Positions 15,181 to 22,552 of a DNA stretch of 22,552 nt are shown one piece after another. The stretch's first letter is position 1, and the number at the start of each line of letters is the position of its first letter. The position numbers were made by a program, and so were the translations under genes. Source of the stretch: an uncultured Ruminococcus sp. (GTDB lineage Bacteria > Bacillota_A > Clostridia > Oscillospirales > Ruminococcaceae). A model generated the notes under the pieces. It did not search any database. It was not told the origin of the DNA and saw only the letters and a program-made list of their open reading frames with translations. Where the stretch lies: the NCBI GenBank assembly GCA_946629405.1, contig CAMOXW010000167.1:1-22552 (forward strand), written 5' to 3'.

Positions 15181-15509
15181 GTATCGCGATCATGATCTTT
15201 GCTGTCTTTATGGGTGCAGTATCACAGGTGCTGCTAAAATTTTCAGCCGGAAAGACCTATCCTTCGCGCATAAAAGAGTACATGAACCCTCTGGTAATAA
15301 CCGCTTATGCAATGTTTTTTGCATCGTCACTTCTCGCGGTTATCGCCTACAGAGGCATCCCGCTCTCAGTCGGAGCGGTGATAGATGCACTCGGATATGT
15401 CTATATTACGGTGTTCGGCTTCATTTTCTTTCGTGAAAGACCGACAAAGCGAAAACTCGCAGCGCTGTCCCTGATAATTGCCGGGATGATGATCTGCACC
15501 TTAGGTTAA
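15177..15509 (+). CDS. Small four-TM transporter subunit, SMR/EamA type (second of pair)
   Basis: 110 residues with four predicted helices (2-20, 38-57, 65-84, 93-109). VFMGAVSQVLLKFSAG is the typical first SMR helix, and IPLSVGAVIDALGYVYITVF and RERPTKRKLAALSLIIAG follow. The start is a GTG at 15177 overlapping the previous stop (GTGA), with AGGGGG about 6 to 8 bases upstream. The overlap and the complementary charges at the two proteins' ends suit an obligate heterodimer. The stop lies 10 bases before the YfhO-family gene, so all four genes look like one operon. Confidence 0.85.
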   Translation: MSIAIMIFAVFMGAVSQVLLKFSAGKTYPSRIKEYMNPLVITAYAMFFASSLLAVIAYRGIPLSVGAVIDALGYVYITVFGFIFFRERPTKRKLAALSLIIAGMMICTLG

Positions 15510-15519
15510 GGAGATATCT

Positions 15520-18195
15520 ATGAATTTCATAAAACGAAACAAGGAGCACTTCATCGCTCCGGCGGTTGTTCTTGCCGTACTGTGTGTGATATTCGCTGTA
15601 AAGCACGTTTATCCATTCGGCAGCGGCAATGTCAGCTACTATGATATGACTGTGTCGTACATCCCCCTGTATTCCCATACGCACGATGTGCTGCACGGCG
15701 CAGCTCCTGCAATGTTTGACTGGTATAACGGTGCAGGAGCCGATTTCACAATGAACTGCTGCACCTATCTGCTCAACCCGATGAACCTGTTTTTCCTCTT
15801 TGTCAGCAGGAGCAGTCTTTCCAATGCAATGACGTTCTTCCTGATGATAAAGCTAATGCTCTGCTCTGTCACAATGTCGGTGTACCTGAAAAGGGTCCGT
15901 CGGACTGAAAAGCTCAGCAACGTCGCTCTATCACTGTTTTACGCCATGTGCGGGCATAATATCCAGTATTACATGAATATCTTTTTCCTGGATATAGTGA
16001 TACTTTTTCCGCTGCTGATGCTTGCCCTTGACCATATGCTCAAAACCAGCAAGCCGCTGTGGTATACAGTAATGAGTGCCTCCTTGCTGATCATAAACTA
16101 CTACCTAAGCGCTATGGTCTACATATTTATTATACTGTACTGCTTCAGCTATTTTATCTTTATTGAAAAAGACCCCAAACAGCGCAGAAGGATCTCAGCT
16201 CAGCTCGGTCTGTTCACTGCCGTTGCGTTTGTTATTTCGGCATTCATCATCATACCGACACTTCTCAAAATGACCAGCTCCCCCCGCACGGACTACATCT
16301 CCAAGAACCTTACCGAGATGCTTACAACACGCAATGGAGACTTCGACCCTCAGAAACAGTTCATGCTCTTCGGCACAGAGCTCGGTATCGCTGCACTGCT
16401 TTTCGACGTTTTCCTTGCAAAAAAACGAAAGCAGAAGATAAGCCGCGAAACATGGCGCGGCATCTTCCTCATGGCAATACTCATAGTCCCGATAATCTCA
16501 GAGGGCTCGAACCTCCTGTGGCACATGGGATCATACGCACATTTCCCCTATCGCTTCGGCTTCATTATCGCATTCGTCAGCGCAGATATCTTTGCCTCGT
16601 TCAACAGCAGGCTCGACGACAAAAAGCCCATCGCCGCCCCGAAGTCGCCAAAGGCTGAAAAAGCTGTACGCTATTCTTCGATCTTCACTAAGGCAGCGGC
16701 CTTCATTATCCTTATAGTGATGTGTATACTCATCGTCGGCTCAGCTATCACTGACCTCGATACCTATTCGATCTACCTGTTCTCACTCATAGCCTCAGTA
16801 GTTTCCGCGCTGCTCGCATTTGCCGTTTTCAACCGGAAACAGCTCGGATACTATATCACTGTCTCAGTTGTTGTTCAATCCCTGCTCGGCGGCTATGGTA
16901 TGCTTGCTCCCGGGAATTCCTATGAGCTTGACAAGATCGTTTCCGAATTCCGGAACGGTATTGATCTTGAGGACAACAACCTCTCCCGTGTAAAGCAGCT
17001 GCACTACTCTATTTTCCCGAATTACGGCATACTTACCGGCACCCCCACGCTCGGCGACTGGACACTCAATGTCTCGCGTGAATACTTCGACGAGTTCCAC
17101 AATCTCGGATATACTCAGGAATACACCACGCTCTATGACACCGGAGGAACTGCCTTCACCGACGCACTCCTTAACGTAAAAAAGATATTCCTCAATGCCG
17201 AAACTGACAGCAGCCTTTACAGCTATTCGCAGGAGCTCAACGGCTTCAATTTCTACGATTGTGAATATACGCTCCCATTCGGCATACTCACAGGTGAGGA
17301 CTTCACTGAGGTAAGCTTCAATGAGAACGACCTGCCCTTCGGCTATCAGAACAGGCTTTACAAGGCTCTGACCGGCGACAATGACGACCTTATAAGAACA
17401 GTAAAGTACAAGGACGCTATTATTTCAGACGAAAGTGAAATGGTCACGAATATCATGTTCCCGTTTACCTATACCGCCGAATTTCAGATAACTGAGCCGT
17501 CTGTAATGTATTTCTATGAGGATAATCAGCTCGATATCCTCATGCAGATCAATGTCAACGGCGAACCTGCGTACCTCCCCTATGGAGATGATGTGGAAAA
17601 CAATACCTTTCCAAGAGTCAATGAATCAGGTACGGCTTTCGTAGGAGACTTCGACGCCGGCACTGTCACCGTCTCGATCATCTCAGAGACCGAGGCAAGC
17701 GATACGTTCTACGTCGGCTTCATGAGCATCAGCAGACTCAGGACGCTGTGCGATATGTATTCCTCCGGCAGCCACGCTAAAGATGTAAGAGCAAGTGCCT
17801 CAAAGCTCTCCATGAAAGTAAATGACCCGCAGGGAAGATATGTGTTCATCCCGGTGGAATACAGCTCAAGCTGGCGTGCAGAGGTAAACGGCAGAAAAAC
17901 CGATATTAAGCCTGTAATGGACGGTGCATTCATGGCGGTAAAGCTTGGCAGCGAAGACGCTGATATCGAACTGAGCTTCGTACCGTTCCCCATGTTCATA
18001 GGCATCGTGATAAGCGCAGTCGGAGTTATCATACTTGTGCTGATCCTTCTCATGATTAAGAAGGGACACGATCCCGCGAAATCAAAGCTATTCGGAAATG
18101 CTGCTTACTGGTGCTTCACTGCTGTAGGCACAGGACTGTTCCTGCTTCTGAACATCGCCTGCATCATAGGATACATCGCTTCATACTTTACCTGA
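15520..18195 (+). CDS. YfhO-family multi-pass membrane protein (putative GT-C type glycosyltransferase)
   Basis: 891 residues. The start ATG has AAGGAG 6 bases upstream. There is an N-terminal helix (about 12-30), then an extracytoplasmic stretch YYDMTVSYIPLYSHTHDVLH, whose Asp42 lies where YfhO/GT-C proteins keep a catalytic or substrate-binding acid. About ten further helices run to ~470. A large soluble extracytoplasmic part (~475-825) and two C-terminal helices (~827-848, ~865-890) follow. In Bacillus and Listeria, YfhO-type proteins transfer a sugar from a polyprenyl-phosphate carrier to lipoteichoic acid outside the cell. Next to a sugar aminotransferase and paired small transporters, a similar surface glycosylation role is likely, but the acceptor is unknown. 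The first motif normally has Gln before Tyr; here it is Ser. Confidence 0.82.
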   Translation: MNFIKRNKEHFIAPAVVLAVLCVIFAVKHVYPFGSGNVSYYDMTVSYIPLYSHTHDVLHGAAPAMFDWYNGAGADFTMNCCTYLLNPMNLFFLFVSRSSLSNAMTFFLMIKLMLCSVTMSVYLKRVRRTEKLSNVALSLFYAMCGHNIQYYMNIFFLDIVILFPLLMLALDHMLKTSKPLWYTVMSASLLIINYYLSAMVYIFIILYCFSYFIFIEKDPKQRRRISAQLGLFTAVAFVISAFIIIPTLLKMTSSPRTDYISKNLTEMLTTRNGDFDPQKQFMLFGTELGIAALLFDVFLAKKRKQKISRETWRGIFLMAILIVPIISEGSNLLWHMGSYAHFPYRFGFIIAFVSADIFASFNSRLDDKKPIAAPKSPKAEKAVRYSSIFTKAAAFIILIVMCILIVGSAITDLDTYSIYLFSLIASVVSALLAFAVFNRKQLGYYITVSVVVQSLLGGYGMLAPGNSYELDKIVSEFRNGIDLEDNNLSRVKQLHYSIFPNYGILTGTPTLGDWTLNVSREYFDEFHNLGYTQEYTTLYDTGGTAFTDALLNVKKIFLNAETDSSLYSYSQELNGFNFYDCEYTLPFGILTGEDFTEVSFNENDLPFGYQNRLYKALTGDNDDLIRTVKYKDAIISDESEMVTNIMFPFTYTAEFQITEPSVMYFYEDNQLDILMQINVNGEPAYLPYGDDVENNTFPRVNESGTAFVGDFDAGTVTVSIISETEASDTFYVGFMSISRLRTLCDMYSSGSHAKDVRASASKLSMKVNDPQGRYVFIPVEYSSSWRAEVNGRKTDIKPVMDGAFMAVKLGSEDADIELSFVPFPMFIGIVISAVGVIILVLILLMIKKGHDPAKSKLFGNAAYWCFTAVGTGLFLLLNIACIIGYIASYFT

Positions 18196-18200
18196 CCTGT

Positions 18201-18228
18201 AGTACCGCCTGCCTTAACGGGCGGTACT
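18201..18228 (+). terminator. Terminator-like hairpin after the YfhO-family gene
   Basis: AGTACCGCC (18201-18209) pairs with GGCGGTACT (18220-18228); two further pairs can form inside. The downstream T tract is poor (TCGTCATATTTA), so termination may be partial. It is 5 bases past the stop. The remaining bases to the next promoter (18230-18378) show no gene or clear site. Confidence 0.65.
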
Positions 18229-18378
18229 TCGTCATATTTACCAAAGGTATATTCATCAAAATAACGAAAAGCAAAAAAATCCACGGTCAAAATGCACAAA
18301 TATTATGGTTGTAAATTGTCCGCAATGCGCTATCCTTGCGAATTTTACTGCGAATTTCTTCATTTCCGCAAAAAATAC

Positions 18379-18407
18379 TTGCAGTTTTTTGTGAAATGTG
18401 ATAAAAT
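18379..18407 (+). promoter_or_regulatory. Promoter of the ddl-like / DUF1934 / argS operon
   Basis: TTGCAG (18379-18384), 17 bases, TAAAAT (18402-18407) with the extended -10 TG at 18399-18400. Transcription would start near 18414, giving a leader of about 54 bases with AAGGAG (18456-18461) before the ATG. There is no space for a T-box leader. Confidence 0.65.
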
Positions 18408-18467
18408 ATATTGATACTTGAAATTGACGATACTCAATTTACCATTATACTTTATAAGGAGACTGCT

Positions 18468-19541
18468 ATGGCTAAACTTAAAGCTGCCGTTATTTTCGGC
18501 GGAACATCAAGGGAACACAAGCTCTCCCTCGCCTCTGCTGCCGAGGTAATCAGAAATATCCCGGAGGATAAATACGAGATAATCTGCATCGGTATCACAC
18601 GCAAGGGACGCTGGCTCTATTTTCCGGGTGACCCCGATGAAATAGCTTCCGGAGAATGGGAAATGAACCCCGACTGTACCTCCGCTATCATCTCCCCTGA
18701 CCCCCTCCACCGCGGTATAATCACTATCGAAAACGGCGAGACATCAATAAAGCGCATAGATGTCGCTTTCCCGATGCTCCAGGGCAGAAAGGGTGCAGAC
18801 GGCGATATACAGGGACTTCTTGACCTTTCAGGTATTCCCTATGTTGGCTGCGGACTTCTTGCGTCAGCCTCCTGCACCGACAAATCCCATACTCACATGG
18901 TCCTCGACGACTTCGGAATAAAAACCGCTGAATGGCGCCTCATCCCTCCGCGTGAGATAAGCAGGATAGATGAGCGATGTGAGGAGATCGCCGCTCAGCT
19001 CGGCTTCCCGCTCATCGTCAAGCCCGCAAGCAGCGGAAGCAGCGCTGGTACTACCATAGCCGAAAACTATGAACAGCTCGTTGCCGCTGTGAAAATTGCA
19101 TTCTCCAACGACAAAAAGGTCGTCGTTGAAAAATACGTCAGAGGCAGAAAGCTCGAGGCTGCGGTCTTTGGCTACGATACACCCTTCTGCTCACCGGTCG
19201 GAGAGATACTCTCGGTCGGCAAAAAATACGACCCCACAGAGATCAAAAAGAGCTCCGGCGATGATCTCAGGATCCCCGCAGACCTCCCGGCAGAGCTCGA
19301 AGAAACCATCCGCGATACGGCTGTCCGCGCTTATAAGGCTCTCGGCTGCCGCGGTCTTGCAAGAGTTGACTTCTTCCTCACAGAAAACGGAGACCTGCTG
19401 CTCAATAAGATCGGCACGGCCCCCGGAATGAGAAGCAACAGCGTTTACCCCAAGCTCATGGCGCATCACGGCATCCCCCTCCCTGAGCTGATCGATATGC
19501 TTCTCGAACAGGCTATCGAAAACGCTGACAGAAATTATTAA
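18468..19541 (+). CDS. D-alanine--D-alanine ligase family protein with altered metal-binding site
   Basis: 357-residue ATP-grasp protein; start at ATG 18468 with AAGGAG 6 bases upstream. Its N-terminus GGTSREHKLSLASA (Glu16), QGLLDLSGIPYVGCG, SCTDKSHT (Lys139) and VKPASSGSSAGTT (Lys185) place it in the Ddl family, which joins two D-alanines for peptidoglycan. Several hallmark residues differ. The usual GEDG is GADG (109-112), and the metal signature normally reading NExN-x-x-PG is NKIGTAPG, so the conserved Glu and Asn are Lys314 and Gly316. The earlier ligand Asp301 (RVDFF) stays. The usual tyrosine-rich active-site loop is also changed (KKYDPTEIKKSSGD). It may have other specificity, weak activity, or no catalysis. 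It is 11 bases before the DUF1934 gene. Confidence 0.85.
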   Translation: MAKLKAAVIFGGTSREHKLSLASAAEVIRNIPEDKYEIICIGITRKGRWLYFPGDPDEIASGEWEMNPDCTSAIISPDPLHRGIITIENGETSIKRIDVAFPMLQGRKGADGDIQGLLDLSGIPYVGCGLLASASCTDKSHTHMVLDDFGIKTAEWRLIPPREISRIDERCEEIAAQLGFPLIVKPASSGSSAGTTIAENYEQLVAAVKIAFSNDKKVVVEKYVRGRKLEAAVFGYDTPFCSPVGEILSVGKKYDPTEIKKSSGDDLRIPADLPAELEETIRDTAVRAYKALGCRGLARVDFFLTENGDLLLNKIGTAPGMRSNSVYPKLMAHHGIPLPELIDMLLEQAIENADRNY

Positions 19542-19552
19542 AGGAGCATAAC

Positions 19553-19975
19553 TTGAAAGACAATGTTTTGATCTCGCTTACAAGCATCCAGTGGCAGGAC
19601 GGCGAGAAAAGTGAGACCGAGCTTCTCACTAAGGCTCACTACAGCCGCAAAGACGGCATTGATATAATACAGTATGAGGATACGTCAGCGACCGGTTTCG
19701 AGGGATCGGTCACAACTATCAGGGCGGACGGCTCGAAAAGTGCTTCTATCGTCCGCTCCGGCTCTGCCAATTCCGTGCTCTCGCTCGAGATCGGCAGGAA
19801 ACACTTCTGCCAGTACGGTACTCCCTACGGCAGCCTCCAGATCGGCGTTTATACACATAAGATAGCCAATACTATCGAACGCGACGGAAGACTTTACCTG
19901 AAATACACCCTCGACCTCAATTCAGCTTATCTCTCGGATAACGAGATAATCATGACCGTTCAGTACCAGAACTGA
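19553..19975 (+). CDS. DUF1934 family protein (YwiB-like)
   Basis: 140 residues. The start is a TTG at 19553, preceded by AAGGAG with 6 bases of spacing; no ATG is placed well. It is a small beta-barrel-like cytoplasmic protein: alternating strands, a YGTPYGSLQIGVYT segment typical of DUF1934, and a final strand ending MTVQYQN. Function unknown. It commonly sits just before argS in Firmicutes, for example ywiB-argS in Bacillus subtilis, and does so here with a 25-base gap, which supports the assignment. Confidence 0.85.
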   Translation: MKDNVLISLTSIQWQDGEKSETELLTKAHYSRKDGIDIIQYEDTSATGFEGSVTTIRADGSKSASIVRSGSANSVLSLEIGRKHFCQYGTPYGSLQIGVYTHKIANTIERDGRLYLKYTLDLNSAYLSDNEIIMTVQYQN

Positions 19976-20000
19976 ACGGCAAAGGAAAGGAACATAGCAA

Positions 20001-21770
20001 ATGTCAGACCTCATCAACAAAGCCTCACTCCAGCTCAACGAGATGATAATGGAAGCTCTCGGAGCTCTCGTTGCAGAGAAGGCTGTCCCGGCTGTACCGG
20101 TACCGGCGTTCACTATCGAGATACCGGCAGACAAATCACACGGAGATTTCGCCGCCAACACCGCTATGGTGTGTGCAAGGGCATTCAGGCTCCCTCCGCG
20201 AAAGATCGCAGAGCTCATCTGCTCAAAGCTTGACCTCAAGGATACGATCTTCGAGCGCACAGAAGTCGCAGGTCCCGGATTCATCAACTTCTTCCTCGGC
20301 AGGAAATGGTTCTCAGATGTCGTAAGAAATGTCCTCGATGAAAAGGATGATTACGGAAAAACTGAGCTGGGCAAGGGCAAAAAGGTACTCATAGAATTCG
20401 TTTCTGCCAATCCGACAGGCCCTATGCACATCGGAAACGCCCGCGGCGGCGCTATCGGCGACTGCCTCGCAAGCGTCATGCAATGGGCAGGCTACCACGC
20501 TGAGCGTGAGTTTTACGTCAACGATGCCGGCAATCAGATAGAAAAGTTCGGCAAGTCGCTCTCCCTCCGCTATATGCAGCTCTGCTCAGACAAGGGTCAG
20601 CAGCTCATATACGACAACCGCAATGATACCGAAAAGCTCTGCGCTGAGATATACGCTCTCTCCGGCGAGGGTCAGGATTTCGAGATGCCCGATGACGTCT
20701 ACCTCGGAACAGACATAATCGAGCACGCCGCGAACTACTATAAGGCTCATACTTTTGAGCTTCAGGAGCTCTCTGAGGAGGAACGCCGCAAGGCCCTTGT
20801 TGACTACGCCCTCCCGCTCAATATACAAGGGCTCGAGCGTGACCTAAAAAAATACCGCATCGTCTACGATAACTGGTTCCGCGAGAGCACTATCCACGCC
20901 AAAAATGACACGAAGCACGTCGTGGACAAGCTCATGGAATCCGGTCACGCCTACGAACAGGACGGTGCGATATGGTTCAGAGCTACCGAGTACGGTCTCG
21001 ACAAGGACTTCGTTCTTCGCCGCAGCAACGGGCTTTACACATATATAGTTCCCGATATAGCCTACCACTACGACAAGCTCGTCACCCGAGGCTTCGACAA
21101 GGCGATAAACGTCCTCGGCGCCGACCACCACGGATATGTGCCGCGTCTTAAAGCTGCTCTCTCCGCTCTCGGAGTAGACACCTCAAAGCTCGACGTCGTG
21201 CTCATGCAAATGGTACGTCTTGTCCGTCAGGGCGAAGTCGTAAAGCTCTCCAAGAGAAGCGGCAAGGCTATCACGCTGGTAACTCTCCTCGACGAGATTC
21301 CGATAGATGCCGCAAGGTTTTATTTCAACCTCCGCGAGGCTAATTCCCAGTTTGAATTTGACCTCGACCTTGCTGTTGAAAAGTCCTCGCAGAACCCGGT
21401 ATACTATGTCCAGTACGCCCATGCAAGAATTTGCAGTATGCTGAGGAATCTCAGCGAAGAAGGCGTACAGATACCTGAAAGCGCTGACTTCGACCTGCTC
21501 AGCGACCCGCGCGAGATAGAGCTGATCCGCCACATCGCATCGCTGCCCAAGGAGATCGACCTCGCTGCAAAGAGCTACGATCCTGCAAAGATAACGAAGT
21601 ACGCTATCGACCTTGCGACCCTTTTCCACCGCTTCTACGACGGATGCAGCGTAAAGAACGCCGAATCAGAGGCGCTCAGGAACGCCCGTCTGCTGCTCAG
21701 CATCGCTGTCCGCCAGACACTCAGGAACGTGCTGACGATACTCAATATTGGTCAGCCAGAGAAAATGTAA
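20001..21770 (+). CDS. argS: Arginyl-tRNA synthetase
   Basis: 589 residues, class I synthetase that charges tRNA-Arg with arginine; it needs the tRNA for amino acid activation. An N-terminal Add-1 domain (about 1-110) binds the tRNA D-loop. The catalytic core has EFVSANPTGPMHIGNARGG, with HIGH-like HIGN at 143-146, and KLSKRSG (415-421) as the KMSKS loop. A DALR-type anticodon-binding domain starts near YYVQYAHARICSML and runs to the end. It is the last gene of the operon. The ribosome site is AAAGG (19986-19990), 10 bases before the ATG. Confidence 0.97.
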   Translation: MSDLINKASLQLNEMIMEALGALVAEKAVPAVPVPAFTIEIPADKSHGDFAANTAMVCARAFRLPPRKIAELICSKLDLKDTIFERTEVAGPGFINFFLGRKWFSDVVRNVLDEKDDYGKTELGKGKKVLIEFVSANPTGPMHIGNARGGAIGDCLASVMQWAGYHAEREFYVNDAGNQIEKFGKSLSLRYMQLCSDKGQQLIYDNRNDTEKLCAEIYALSGEGQDFEMPDDVYLGTDIIEHAANYYKAHTFELQELSEEERRKALVDYALPLNIQGLERDLKKYRIVYDNWFRESTIHAKNDTKHVVDKLMESGHAYEQDGAIWFRATEYGLDKDFVLRRSNGLYTYIVPDIAYHYDKLVTRGFDKAINVLGADHHGYVPRLKAALSALGVDTSKLDVVLMQMVRLVRQGEVVKLSKRSGKAITLVTLLDEIPIDAARFYFNLREANSQFEFDLDLAVEKSSQNPVYYVQYAHARICSMLRNLSEEGVQIPESADFDLLSDPREIELIRHIASLPKEIDLAAKSYDPAKITKYAIDLATLFHRFYDGCSVKNAESEALRNARLLLSIAVRQTLRNVLTILNIGQPEKM

Positions 21771-21820
21771 TTATTACATTTCAGGATGAAAATATTACCA
21801 GAAAGTTACAATTCATCCTG
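21763..21820. repeat. Two inverted repeats downstream of argS
   Basis: First, AAATGTAAT and ATTACATTT flank a single T just at the argS stop (about 21763-21781), an AT-rich hairpin without a T tract. Second, CAGGATGAA (21782-21790) and TTCATCCTG (21812-21820) are exact reverse complements with 21 bases between. Neither is a classical terminator; they may end the argS message or be protein-binding sites. The rest of the gap up to 21920 is AT-rich and shows no gene. Confidence 0.5.
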
Positions 21821-21921
21821 GCAAATAGTGATTTCAGACAAATTCAACCATTAAATTATGTTTCAAATGCGGGGGTTTCACAGAAAATTAATAGTCCATT
21901 CACAGATTGTTCATAATTATA

Positions 21922-21930
21922 TGTTACAAT
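21922..21930 (+). promoter_or_regulatory. Possible extended -10 promoter for the regulator at the window end
   Basis: TGTTACAAT gives an extended TG (21922-21923) and a TACAAT -10 box (21925-21930). No good -35 box lies at 17 bases; TTCACA (21899-21904) is 20 bases away. The leader would be about 65 bases. TTACA-ATT-TGTAA also forms a small palindrome over the -10 box. Confidence 0.35.
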
Positions 21931-21999
21931 TTGTAATAAGTTGATCTTTCGTGTTCCCGATCATAAATATAAACTATTTTCAGAGAAGGGATGTACATT

Positions 22000-22552
22000 A
22001 TGTCCAACAGATTATTTCAGGGTTTAGTTCATCAGATGCGTGATTCTATCGATGCTACTATCGGCGTTGTCGATGAGACTGCTACTATCATTGCGTGCAG
22101 CGATCTTTCCCGCGTCGGCACGACTAATGAGTTCGTTTCACTCGACCTCACGGATTCGCATGATATCTTTATCCGCGACGGCTTTACCTATAAGCCGTTC
22201 GGTTCCCGCGTAAAGCCCGATTACGCTGCATTCGTTGAGGGAGTTGACGATACCGCTGCCAAGTACGCAAGCATCCTCGCTATCGCTCTTTCAAATATCA
22301 AACAGTATTACGATGAGAAATACGACCGCAACAACTTCATTAAAAATGTTATCCTTGACAACGTTCTCCCCGGCGATATCGTTATCAAGGCCCGCGAGCT
22401 GCACTTCAACGCTGAGATAAGCCGCGCTGTATTCCTTATCAGAATAGTTTCCGCGAACGACATCTCCGCTTACGACGTTATCCAGAACCTCTTCCCCGAC
22501 AAGAACAAGGACTTCGTGTTCAACATCACTGAGTCTGATATAATCCTCGTAA
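22000..22552 (+). CDS. CdaR / sugar-diacid-regulator-like protein, N-terminal part
   Basis: The frame is open to the window end, giving 184 residues. The ATG at 22000 is preferred, with GAGAAGGG (21983-21990) 9 bases upstream; an ATG 9 bases earlier is in frame but too near that site. The start LFQGLVHQMRDSIDATIGVVDETATIIACSDLSRVG resembles the N-terminal diacid-recognition domain of CdaR-type regulators. The segment NNFIKNVILDNVLPGDIVIKARELHF then leads into the middle domain of PucR/CdaR proteins. The C-terminal PucR helix-turn-helix would lie outside. Its ligand is unknown; in Firmicutes such proteins are often not linked to diacid use. Confidence 0.72.
   Translation, partial: MSNRLFQGLVHQMRDSIDATIGVVDETATIIACSDLSRVGTTNEFVSLDLTDSHDIFIRDGFTYKPFGSRVKPDYAAFVEGVDDTAAKYASILAIALSNIKQYYDEKYDRNNFIKNVILDNVLPGDIVIKARELHFNAEISRAVFLIRIVSANDISAYDVIQNLFPDKNKDFVFNITESDIILV

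Noticed and set aside
18424..18451. TTGACG / TATACT promoter-like pair close to the ddl-like gene
   Set aside because: Its transcription start would fall on the ribosome site, leaving almost no leader; the upstream pair at 18379-18407 fits better.
18411..18467. Earlier ATG for the ddl-like gene at 18411
   Set aside because: It lies at or before the likely transcription start, has no ribosome site, and the added 19 residues do not belong to the family; AAGGAG points to 18468.
19976..20000. T-box leader for argS
   Set aside because: The gap before argS is 25 bases and the operon leader is about 54 bases; no T-box sequence or terminator/antiterminator pair is present.
21644..21916. Plus-strand open frame at the end of argS running into the gap
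   Set aside because: Most of its first half is a different reading of argS and the rest is AT-rich intergenic sequence without a ribosome site.

Overview
The window reads as a piece of chromosome from a cellulosome-forming Ruminococcus (Clostridia), close to the R. flavefaciens / R. champanellensis / R. albus group. The evidence is three proteins with type I dockerin modules, a CBM3c-dockerin cellulase tail, a four-module xylanase/esterase, strong AGGAGG-type ribosome sites and near-consensus sigma-A promoters. The species cannot be fixed from sequence reading alone.

Layout. (1) 1-718: the 3' end of a cellulosomal enzyme, probably a GH9 endoglucanase (CBM3c + dockerin), then a strong terminator. 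(2) 840-2672: FtsH protease with its own promoter, then a terminator. (3) 2714-5281, minus strand: an ECF sigma factor followed 3 nt later by a 701-codon open frame. That frame joins a short anti-sigma-like membrane segment to a secreted calcium-loop/dockerin protein, and carries a second ribosome site and signal peptide inside it. (4) 5377-7995, minus strand: a folate operon (HD hydrolase, folP, folB-folK fusion, folA) with tightly spaced or overlapping genes and a perfect-consensus promoter. (5) 8079-8245: non-coding repeat DNA with seven tandem 7-mers and small hairpins. (6) 8310-11264, minus strand: a GH30_8 glucuronoxylanase-CBM22-dockerin-CE1 esterase. It is divergent from (7) 11452-13632, a LacI-type sensor / degenerate GGDEF-like / AraC-type regulator, with a candidate operator between the two promoters. 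(8) 13676-18195: wecE-type sugar aminotransferase, two overlapping four-TM SMR/EamA genes and a YfhO-family membrane protein, which looks like a surface glycosylation module. (9) 18468-21770: a D-Ala-D-Ala-ligase-like gene with altered metal-binding residues, a DUF1934 gene and argS, in one operon. (10) 22000 to the end: the 5' part of a CdaR/sugar-diacid-regulator-like gene.

How the parts fit. The window mixes housekeeping (FtsH, folate, ArgS) with plant cell wall degradation. The xylanase/esterase and its divergent regulator probably form a local sugar-responsive pair. The most unusual feature is the sigma factor whose coupled membrane partner is fused in frame to a dockerin protein. This suggests either a transcription switch that senses cellulosome assembly, or a nested pair of genes sharing one frame. 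Secondary points of interest are the Ddl-like protein that lacks two conserved magnesium ligands and the WecE-SMR-SMR-YfhO cluster.
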